NCBI RefSeq assembly: GCF_011405515.1
Contig: NZ_AP022671.1
Location: forward strand, 3,100,001 to 3,164,000
Length of the DNA stretch: 64,000 nucleotides
Direction: 5' to 3'
Source: Nitrospira sp. KM1
GTDB taxonomy: Bacteria > Nitrospirota > Nitrospiria > Nitrospirales > Nitrospiraceae
Shown here: positions 53,005 to 64,000 of the stretch, one piece after another
Layout: each line of letters opens with the position of its first letter
How positions within the stretch are numbered: the first letter of the stretch is position 1
The notes under the pieces: model-generated
The model's database searches: none
The model's input: only the letters and a program-made list of their open reading frames with translations
Told to the model about the DNA's origin: nothing
Translations under genes and position numbers: made by a program

Positions 53005-54825
53005 ATGAGTATCCTGGCGAACAAAGACACCCGCGTAGTAATTCAAGGCGGTCAGGCCGGAGTCAACGCCGCCCGCCGCATGGCCGAGTTCAGTTACCTC
53101 ATTAAGCGACCGCTGAATGTCGAAGCGTTTGTCTATCCGCCGGACGCAGGCAAAACGAATGAGATTCCTTATGGAAGCGGATTGCTCGCCATTCCCGTCT
53201 ACAAGTCCATTGCCGAAGCCACGAAGCATCACCCCGCCATCAATACGAGCCTCGTCTACATCGGAGCTGATCGGGCCATGAAGGGCGGTCTGGAGGCCTT
53301 GGACGATTCGCATATCAAGGTCGTTTCGATGATCACGGAGGGTGTGCCGGAGAAGGACGCGAAACTGCTGGGAACCCACGCTCGCAAGCTCGGTAAAGTC
53401 TTCAATGGGCCATCCTCTATCGGGATCATTTCGGCCGGGGCGTGTCGTCTCGGCGTCATCGGTGGGGCATTCGACAACCTCGTTCTCTCCAAGCTCTATC
53501 GGGAAGGATCGTTCGGGGTCATTACGAAATCGGGAGGGTTGTCCAACGAAATCATCTGGATCTGCTCCCAGTTCGCCGACGGAATCACGACCGCGATCGG
53601 TATTGGCGGCGATGCGTATCCTGGCACGGACTACGTCAGTTACCTTGAGATGTTCGAGAATGATCCGCAGACAAAGGCCGTGATCATTGTAGGAGAGATG
53701 GGCGGGGATCTCGAAGAGCGTGCGGCCGAGTGGTATGGAGCGAGGAAGCGCAGGATCAAGCTGATCGGTGTCGTGTCTGGATTCTGTCAGGAGAGCTTGC
53801 CGAAAGGCATGAAGTTCGGACATGCCGGCGCGAAAGAGGGCATGAAGGGCGAAGGGTCGGCGAGATCGAAGTCCGATGCGCTCAAGAAAGCGGGAGCCAT
53901 CGTGCCGGCCACATTTGGGGCGCTCGGTCCTGCCATCAAGGAAACGTATCAGGACCTGCTGAAATCCGGTCAGGTCAAAGAGCCGGTGGAGCCCGCTGTA
54001 TTGCCGAAGCTGCCCAAGTCGATCGAAGAGGCCATGAAAGCGGATGAAGTCATGGTCGCTCCGCTGATCCGTACGACGATCAGCGACGATCGTGGGGACG
54101 AGCCTTGCTATGACGGGTATCCTGCCTCCGAACTCATCAACAAAGGCTATGAAATCCCACACGTCATCGGTCTGCTCTGGGATAAACGGCTGATCTCCAA
54201 GCAGGAAGCAGAGATCATCAAGCGAATTATGATGCTCTCGGCCGACCATGGTCCATGTGTCAGCGGCGCGTATGCGACGATTCTGGCGGCTTGCGCGGGT
54301 ATTGGCCTGTCGCAAGCGGTCGCAGCCGGTCTCATCATGATCGGACCGCGGTTCGGCGGCGCCGTGACGGATGCCGGACGCTATTTCAAGTACGCCGTCG
54401 ACCAAAAGATGACCGTCGATGAATTCCTGGCCCATATGAAAAAGCATGTTGGGCCGGTTCCGGGGATCGGTCACCGTGTGAAGAGCCTCCGTAATCCCGA
54501 TAAGCGGGTCAAGGAATTGGTCGGATACGTAAAGAGTTTGAATATCAAGACGCCTTGTCTCGACTTCGCGCTGGAGGTTGAGAAAGTGACCGCGGTCAAA
54601 AAGGATAACTTGATTTTGAATGTCGACGGTACGATGGCGGCCGTCCTGGTCGATATCGGCTTTCCGGTCGACAGCTTGAACGGGTTTTTCATTCTGTCAC
54701 GCACGATTGGACTGATCGGTCATTGGGTCGATCAAAAGCGGCAGGATAGCCGTTTGATCAGATTGTTTGACTATCTGGTGAACTACGCGGCCCCCAAGAG
54801 ACGTGAAGTTCCGCCTTTGAAATAG
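53005..54825 (+). CDS. aclA: ATP-citrate lyase, large subunit (CoA-binding and citrate synthase domains)
   Basis: The 606-residue protein has a SucD-like N-terminal half with the phospho-His H273 in KFGHAGA, and from about 370 a citrate synthase-like domain ('PHVIGLLWDKRLISKQEAEI', 'GPGIGHRVKSLRNPDKR'-type segment with the catalytic His). It is the two-subunit form found in Chlorobi, Aquificae relatives and Nitrospira, as opposed to the fused animal enzyme. Confidence 0.95.
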   Translation: MSILANKDTRVVIQGGQAGVNAARRMAEFSYLIKRPLNVEAFVYPPDAGKTNEIPYGSGLLAIPVYKSIAEATKHHPAINTSLVYIGADRAMKGGLEALDDSHIKVVSMITEGVPEKDAKLLGTHARKLGKVFNGPSSIGIISAGACRLGVIGGAFDNLVLSKLYREGSFGVITKSGGLSNEIIWICSQFADGITTAIGIGGDAYPGTDYVSYLEMFENDPQTKAVIIVGEMGGDLEERAAEWYGARKRRIKLIGVVSGFCQESLPKGMKFGHAGAKEGMKGEGSARSKSDALKKAGAIVPATFGALGPAIKETYQDLLKSGQVKEPVEPAVLPKLPKSIEEAMKADEVMVAPLIRTTISDDRGDEPCYDGYPASELINKGYEIPHVIGLLWDKRLISKQEAEIIKRIMMLSADHGPCVSGAYATILAACAGIGLSQAVAAGLIMIGPRFGGAVTDAGRYFKYAVDQKMTVDEFLAHMKKHVGPVPGIGHRVKSLRNPDKRVKELVGYVKSLNIKTPCLDFALEVEKVTAVKKDNLILNVDGTMAAVLVDIGFPVDSLNGFFILSRTIGLIGHWVDQKRQDSRLIRLFDYLVNYAAPKRREVPPLK

Positions 54826-55026
54826 CGCATGCCGTGCCGAGGAGGTAGGACTGCGGAAGGCCGGCCGCTACGTGACGGCTTCATTCGTTCGTCGAGAGCA
54901 GTTGCGGGACGCGTCCTTGCTGAAATAGCATAACCGGAAGGGACTATCCGGCCGGTGTCGGAGCCGGATGAGATGCCCGGCGGCGCGTCCGACGATCAAT
55001 GCTTACATAGAAGATGGAGAACAGTT

Positions 55027-59530
<4,504 letters not shown>

Positions 59531-59544
59531 GCTAGCGCGATGAA

Positions 59545-59576
59545 CGGCAAGGCGAGATGTCTGTCTCGCCTTGCCG
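59545..59576 (+). terminator. Terminator-like hairpin after icd
   Basis: CGGCAAGGCGAGA (59545-59557) pairs perfectly with TCTCGCCTTGCCG (59564-59576), loop TGTCTG, followed by ATTTGCCCATTT. The T-run is poor, so read-through into the next gene is likely. Its presence argues against a start at 59557 for that gene. Confidence 0.7.
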
Positions 59577-59595
59577 ATTTGCCCATTTGAGGGAT

Positions 59596-60306
59596 ATGGC
59601 TCAAGAAAACGCGAATGTGATCGACCAACCCGAAGTGCTCACACCTCGGATGGTAACGATCGAAATTTCCGGTAAGACGTACGAGGTGCCAGAGGGCATC
59701 ACCGTCATCAAGGCGTTGTGGTATACGGGACAGGAAGTCGTCAGGGGCGCGGGCTGTCTCGGCGGGTTTTGCGGCGCGTGCGCGACATACTACCGCACCA
59801 AGGACGATCCAAAGGTGAAGACGTGTCTAGCCTGCCAGACGGCGGTCCAGGACGGTATGTCCTTTACGATGATGCCGCCGTTTCCAGCGCGCAAGGCCAC
59901 GTACGACATTCAGAAACTGCAGGATCCCAAGCAGGATCTGTTCAATCTATATCCGGAAGCGCCGCTGTGCCGGAATTGCAACGCCTGTACGGAAGCCTGT
60001 CCGCAAAAGATCGATGTTCGAGAAGGCGTGTGGAAAGCCGTGTTCGGAGATTTTAAAGGCGTGTCCGAGATGTTCATGGATTGTGTCATGTGCGGAATGT
60101 GCACCCCCGTGTGTATTGCGGATATCGCCCCAAACCTTGTGGCCCTCTATGTCAGTCGCGCTCAAGGCGCCCACTTTACGGAGAAACCAAAGGGGCTGGA
60201 GACACGAATCCATGAGATTGAGAACGGACGTTTCAATGAAGAGTGGAACCACATTCTGAAGATGAACGAGAAGGAGTTGGTCGATCACTGTGCGACGGTA
60301 AAATGA
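59596..60306 (+). CDS. Fumarate reductase/succinate dehydrogenase-like iron-sulfur protein
   Basis: The 236-residue protein starts at ATG 59596, past the icd hairpin. It has an N-terminal 2Fe-2S domain (C54, C59, C62, C77) and two four-cysteine motifs, C125-x2-C128-x2-C131-x3-C135 and C163-x2-C166-x2-C169-x3-C173. Both motifs are ferredoxin-like, so two 4Fe-4S clusters are more likely than the 4Fe-4S plus 3Fe-4S of classical FrdB/SdhB. Its partner is the flavoprotein 100 bases on. The role is inferred to be fumarate reduction in the rTCA cycle. Confidence 0.82.
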   Translation: MAQENANVIDQPEVLTPRMVTIEISGKTYEVPEGITVIKALWYTGQEVVRGAGCLGGFCGACATYYRTKDDPKVKTCLACQTAVQDGMSFTMMPPFPARKATYDIQKLQDPKQDLFNLYPEAPLCRNCNACTEACPQKIDVREGVWKAVFGDFKGVSEMFMDCVMCGMCTPVCIADIAPNLVALYVSRAQGAHFTEKPKGLETRIHEIENGRFNEEWNHILKMNEKELVDHCATVK

Positions 60307-60406
60307 GGGGCTGGCATTGCGTGCATTCAAGCCGAAGTGCGCAGCGCTTGGCCAGGATCCGGCCATATCCTGAGATGCACCTCCTCTCCCGCACATCCTA
60401 ATCATC

Positions 60407-61990
60407 ATGGATATTCACGCACTGCAACAGATTGTTCACAAGACCAGAGATGCCAGGCGTAAACAGACCCTTCCCAAGTTCTCTCCTGCCGATCGTGACC
60501 AGCTGATCAAGAAATATCATCCGGATTCACGCGAAAGCGCCTACCGACCCATTCGCTTCGGACCCAATGCCGGTGAGAAGACGGTCGTCGAACTCGCGAC
60601 GCTTCTCGAAGGCGACAGCCTCATCGGAGAAGACGTCGATCTGACGCCCCACTATACAACCGACGTGCTTGTCATAGGGGGAGGTGGGGCCGGTTGTGCC
60701 GCCGCGTTGCATGCTCATGGCGCCGGGGCCAAAGTGATTCTCGCCACGAAGCTGCGGTTGGGTGATTCCAATAGCGTGATGGCGCAGGGTGGTATGCAGA
60801 TCTCGGTGGCCCCAGAGGACTCACCGGTCACGCATTTTCTCGATACCCTCAAGGGCGGCCACATGAAGAACGACCATCAGCTGCTCAAGGTCATGGTGGA
60901 AGAAGGCCCCGCTATTGCCAAGTGGTTGATCGGGCTGGGGGTGCTCTTCGACCGGCAGGCGGACGGAAACCTTCATGTCAAGAAGGGGGGCGGGAGCTCA
61001 AAGCCCCGGTTGTTGACCTGCTCCGACTATACCGGCCTCGAGATTATGCGTGTGCTGAAAGATGAGGTCATCAATCAAAAAATTCAATTGCTGGAGTTCT
61101 GTGCCGCCGTCGAACTGTTAAGCGATGAGGGCGGCAAGTGCTCCGGCGCCATTTTCAAAGATTTGGATAATCACCGGTATGTTGTGGTGGCCGCCAAGAC
61201 GGTCATTCTGGCCACCGGAGGCATTGGCCGGCTCCACATTCAAGGATTTCCCACCAGCAATCACTATGGGGCGACAGGAGACGGGCTCTGTCTTTCCTAT
61301 CGAATGGGAGCGGCATTGGCTCACGTCGACACCTTCCAATACCATCCCTCCGGGGCCGTCTATCCAGAGCAGTTGATCGGAGCATTGGTCACAGAGGGAA
61401 TCCGGTCCGAAGGCGGACATCTCGTGAATGCCAAGGGTGAACGGTTTGTGAATGAGCTGGATACGCGGGATGTGGTCTCGTCATCGATCATCCGCGAGTG
61501 TGAGGAGGGCCGAGGGATCCGTACGATGTCCGGTCGCGTGGGTGTGTGGCTCGATACACCATTGCTCGATGCGGAACACGGGCCGGGTACGGTAGAGAAA
61601 CATTTCCCGGCCATGATGTTGCAGTTTGAACGGTTCGGTATCGACATCAGCAAGGACCCTGTGCTGATTTATCCGACCCTGCACTATCAAAACGGAGGGG
61701 TCAAGATCGACACGAATTCGGAGACCAACGTCGGCAATTTATTTGTAGCGGGAGAAGCGTCCGGCGGGTTGCATGGACGCAACCGACTGATGGGGAATTC
61801 GCTTCTCGATCTGATGGTGTTTGGCAAGCGTTCCGGCTTGATCGCGGCGTCGCGAGCCGCATCGATGCCACAGGGTCGATTGACGGTAAAACACCTGGAG
61901 CGGTTCCGCGCAAATGCGAAAAAACACGGCAGCCTGAGCGGTGTCATCTCCCCGATGATCTTGCCGGCCTATACGAGGAAAGCCGGATAG
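60407..61990 (+). CDS. Fumarate reductase/succinate dehydrogenase-like flavoprotein
   Basis: The 527-residue FAD protein has an unusual ~80-residue N-terminal extension before the dinucleotide motif GGGGAG (91-96). The active-site segments 'FQYHPSG', 'TEGIRSEGG' and 'HGRNRLMGNSLLDLMVFG' match FrdA/SdhA. The His that covalently binds FAD in FrdA/SdhA is Asn here (N122 in DSNSVMAQGG), so FAD should be non-covalent. The usual C-terminal helical domain is largely absent. No membrane-anchor gene is nearby, so the pair is probably soluble. Confidence 0.85.
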   Translation: MDIHALQQIVHKTRDARRKQTLPKFSPADRDQLIKKYHPDSRESAYRPIRFGPNAGEKTVVELATLLEGDSLIGEDVDLTPHYTTDVLVIGGGGAGCAAALHAHGAGAKVILATKLRLGDSNSVMAQGGMQISVAPEDSPVTHFLDTLKGGHMKNDHQLLKVMVEEGPAIAKWLIGLGVLFDRQADGNLHVKKGGGSSKPRLLTCSDYTGLEIMRVLKDEVINQKIQLLEFCAAVELLSDEGGKCSGAIFKDLDNHRYVVVAAKTVILATGGIGRLHIQGFPTSNHYGATGDGLCLSYRMGAALAHVDTFQYHPSGAVYPEQLIGALVTEGIRSEGGHLVNAKGERFVNELDTRDVVSSSIIRECEEGRGIRTMSGRVGVWLDTPLLDAEHGPGTVEKHFPAMMLQFERFGIDISKDPVLIYPTLHYQNGGVKIDTNSETNVGNLFVAGEASGGLHGRNRLMGNSLLDLMVFGKRSGLIAASRAASMPQGRLTVKHLERFRANAKKHGSLSGVISPMILPAYTRKAG

Positions 61991-62086
61991 GAACACACGG
62001 CCGAGTGCATGGGCAGGGAAGCATTGAATCGGCTCGGAACAGCCGTGACCGGCCCCGCGAAGCGAAGGAAGTGGAGAAGGAGCGTT

Positions 62087-63265
62087 ATGAACGTTCATGA
62101 ATTTCAGGCGAAGGCATTGTTCGCTCAATTCGGTGTGCCGGTGCCGCGTGGAAGAGAGATTACAAATCCAGAGACTGCCACGGCCTGGGCGAATGAGCTC
62201 AATACTCCCGTGTTCGTCGTCAAAGCGCAGATCCATGCAGGCGGGCGAGGCAAGGCCGGAGGAGTCAAGATCACCAAGGACAAGACGGCAGTGGCGGGTC
62301 TGGCCAAGGAACTCATCGGAAAAACCCTGGTAACGCACCAGACAGGCCCTAAAGGACGCAAAGTTCACCGTCTCTTGATGGAAGAGGGAGCGAATATCGC
62401 CAAGGAACTCTATCTTTCGATTCTCGTGGACCGCGATACGGGGTGCCCCACCTTTATCGCGAGCACGGAAGGTGGAATGGAAATCGAAGAAGTCGCAGAA
62501 AAGTCCCCTGAAAAGATCATCAAGGAAGCCATCGATCCGTCTGTCGGTTTTCAAGGACACAATGGCCGCAATGTGGCGTTTGCCTTGGGGCTCCAGCAGA
62601 TTGAGCCCGCAGTCATCAACCCATTCGTGCAGCTGCTTGGGAACCTCTATCGTCTGTTCATGGAAAAGAACGCGGCGCTCGTTGAAATCAATCCGCTGAT
62701 CATCACGAAGGAGAAAACGCTTGTCGCCCTCGACGGCAAGGTTTCCTTTGACGATAACGGCCTCTTCAAGCATGAGGACGTCCAGAAAATGCGGGACTTG
62801 AACGAAGAAGAGCCGCTGGAGATTGAAGCGACAGCGAACAACCTGAATTACGTAAAACTGGACGGCAATATCGGCTGCATGGTGAATGGGGCCGGGCTGG
62901 CGATGGCCACCATGGATGTCATCAAGCTCGCCGGCAGCGAACCGGCAAATTTTCTGGATGTGGGTGGCGGTGCGACGAAGGAGACGGTCGCGGCCGGATT
63001 TCGCATTCTCCTCAAGGATCCCAACGTCAAGGGCATCTTCATCAATATTTTCGGAGGGATCGTCCGCTGTGAGCGCATTGCCCATGGCGTCATCGAAGCG
63101 GCCAAGGAAGTCAAAATCTCCGTCCCGTTGGTCGTCCGTTTGCAGGGGACCAATGCAGAAGAAGGACGCAACCTCCTGGCGGAATCAGGCCTCAAATTGG
63201 AGGTCGCCAACGATTTGTGGGAAGCGGCGCAGAAAATCGTGAAGCTGACCGGAAAGGCGGCGTAA
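62087..63265 (+). CDS. sucC: Succinyl-CoA synthetase, beta subunit
   Basis: This ATP-grasp subunit makes succinyl-CoA from succinate. The start at 62087 (AAGGAG at 62077-62082) gives 392 residues beginning 'MNVHEFQAKALFAQFGVPVP', the canonical N-terminus; 'KAQIHAGGRGKAGGVK' and 'ALVEINPLI' follow. A longer frame to 62009 is unconserved. sucD follows after one inserted gene. Confidence 0.96.
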   Translation: MNVHEFQAKALFAQFGVPVPRGREITNPETATAWANELNTPVFVVKAQIHAGGRGKAGGVKITKDKTAVAGLAKELIGKTLVTHQTGPKGRKVHRLLMEEGANIAKELYLSILVDRDTGCPTFIASTEGGMEIEEVAEKSPEKIIKEAIDPSVGFQGHNGRNVAFALGLQQIEPAVINPFVQLLGNLYRLFMEKNAALVEINPLIITKEKTLVALDGKVSFDDNGLFKHEDVQKMRDLNEEEPLEIEATANNLNYVKLDGNIGCMVNGAGLAMATMDVIKLAGSEPANFLDVGGGATKETVAAGFRILLKDPNVKGIFINIFGGIVRCERIAHGVIEAAKEVKISVPLVVRLQGTNAEEGRNLLAESGLKLEVANDLWEAAQKIVKLTGKAA

Positions 63266-63272
63266 GACCACC

Positions 63273-63866
63273 ATGCCATGGAGAATGTTTGTGATCGGGG
63301 TCGTCCTCATGACCGTATCCGGTTGCATCATGGTTCGGGATGGGCAGGTGAAACCGCCGGCTCAGTGGCCCCCTCAAGTCACTCAACAAGCTAAGAAATC
63401 CATTTCGCTCCTTGTGTTCCAAGCCGGCCAGACCGCTCCCCCCGGCCAGGCCGTGAATCCCGAAAATGCCGAGAACGCCCGAAACTTGGCGGTAAAAGCC
63501 TACACGGAATCCGGCCTGTTTTCATCGGTCACGGCCGGGGGCCAGCCGGCTGATATTCAAGCCGACATCACGATCGGCGAACGAGGCAGCGAAGGCGTGT
63601 CGTGGTCGGGAGCGCTTTCGGCGTTGACCTTCACCATGATTCCTGGATACGTGTCTCAGGACGTCGTATCGACCACGACCTTCAAGGATTCTCAGCAGCG
63701 GATATTTGGAATGGTCGAAAAACGGGAAGTGTTGGGATTTTGGATTCAGTTTTTTCTCCTGTTTGGGATGCCGTTCGTCGATGGTCCGGCTTCGATCATC
63801 AACGAGACGGAATATGACATGCATCGCGCCACCATTGAGGAAGCACGCGGCAAAGGCTGGTTTTAG
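63273..63866 (+). CDS. Putative lipoprotein between sucC and sucD
   Basis: The 197-residue protein has a short lipoprotein signal ending in the lipobox VSGC (acylated Cys at about 18). The mature part contains 'ADIQADITIGERGSEG' and a hydrophobic stretch 'LGFWIQFFLLFGMPF' near 160 that could be a membrane segment. I do not recognise the family. It starts 8 bases after sucC and ends 28 bases before sucD, splitting a normally adjacent pair. Confidence 0.75.
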   Translation: MPWRMFVIGVVLMTVSGCIMVRDGQVKPPAQWPPQVTQQAKKSISLLVFQAGQTAPPGQAVNPENAENARNLAVKAYTESGLFSSVTAGGQPADIQADITIGERGSEGVSWSGALSALTFTMIPGYVSQDVVSTTTFKDSQQRIFGMVEKREVLGFWIQFFLLFGMPFVDGPASIINETEYDMHRATIEEARGKGWF

Positions 63867-63894
63867 CGGTCGTCGTCGTTGAAGAGGAATAGCT

Positions 63895-64000
63895 ATGTCC
63901 ATATTGGTCAATAAGAATACACGGGTGGTGGTCCAGGGCATCACGGGCAAAGAAGGGTCCTTTCATGCCACACAATGTAAAGCCTATGGTACCAAGGTCG
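63895..64000 (+). CDS. sucD: Succinyl-CoA synthetase, alpha subunit, N-terminal part (cut by window end)
   Basis: Only the first 35 codons are visible: '[20 protein letters not shown]' and on, with the CoA-binding Rossmann motif. GAAGAGGA lies upstream. It closely parallels the AclA N-terminus, as expected from common ancestry. About 255 residues lie beyond the window. Confidence 0.93.
   Translation, partial: MSILVNKNTRVVVQGITGKEGSFHATQCKAYGTKV

Noticed and set aside
51595-54474. Very long open frame (959 codons) on the minus strand opposite aclB and aclA
   Set aside because: It is antisense to two clearly conserved enzymes; the frame stays open because of their codon bias. Its translation has no recognisable family features and is rich in His, Arg and Phe, typical of shadow frames.
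61739-63085. 448-codon minus-strand frame opposite sucC and the frdA end
   Set aside because: Same reasoning: antisense to sucC, His/Arg/Asp-rich composition, no domain features.

Overview
The window looks like chromosome of a Nitrospira-type bacterium (phylum Nitrospirota). Three things support this: both subunits of bacterial ATP-citrate lyase next to aconitase, a monomeric isocitrate dehydrogenase, a fumarate reductase-like pair and succinyl-CoA synthetase; a five-subunit 2-oxoacid:ferredoxin oxidoreductase of the Hydrogenobacter type; and a moderately GC-rich composition with Gram-negative envelope genes. Together these are the backbone of a reductive TCA cycle. The species assignment is inference. 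No rRNA, tRNA, CRISPR array, integrase or transposase was recognised; most of the window is dense, co-oriented core genome.

Layout: 1-8918 is the end of the division and cell-wall cluster (murC end, murB, ddl, ftsQ, ftsA, ftsZ) followed by pgeF, a yggS-type PLP protein, proC, a YggT membrane protein and divIVA. 8991-20340 holds a serine hydrolase, pgsA, a pilC-pilS-pilR-like set, ispE, prs, rplY, pth and ychF. 20374-26078 holds a PagL-like outer-membrane deacylase gene and, on the minus strand, an imuB-dnaE2-udgX cassette for translesion synthesis and uracil handling. 26079-26519 is a repeat-bearing intergenic region. 26520-34679 is a ribosomal and replication block (rpsF, ssb, rpsR, yceD, rpmF) running into the type II fatty acid operon (plsX, fabH, fabD, fabG, acpP, fabF) and rnc. 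34735-43090 holds two tandem cyclophilins, a zinc/histidine-rich protein, a beta-propeller protein, folD-metF-panB, a decayed sterol desaturase, apaH, queF and a stand-alone MTHFR C-terminal domain protein. 43498-47657 is the five-gene oxidoreductase operon, closed by a strong terminator. 47747-51598 holds an Rsm22-like methyltransferase, small zinc proteins, a dual-specificity phosphatase and mutM. 51760-64000 is the carbon-fixation block aclB, aclA, acn, icd, frdB-like, frdA-like, sucC, a lipoprotein gene, and the start of sucD.

How the genes work together: the 43.5-47.7 kb and 51.8-64 kb blocks supply most steps of the reductive TCA cycle (citrate cleavage, citrate/isocitrate interconversion, reductive carboxylation of 2-oxoglutarate, fumarate reduction, succinyl-CoA formation, and a ferredoxin-dependent carboxylation). 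folD, metF and the MTHFR C-terminal protein handle one-carbon units. plsX to fabF and pgsA build membrane lipid.

The least ordinary parts are the UdgX-DnaE2-ImuB cassette with a palindrome upstream, a fumarate reductase-like pair that lacks the usual covalent-FAD histidine and has ferredoxin-like cluster spacing, FtsZ with two copies of its C-terminal partner-binding peptide, the separate MTHFR C-terminal domain, and two small genes whose -10 boxes lie so close to the start codon that leaderless transcripts are likely. Start codons were moved inward from the longest frame wherever a ribosome binding site or family alignment argued for it.
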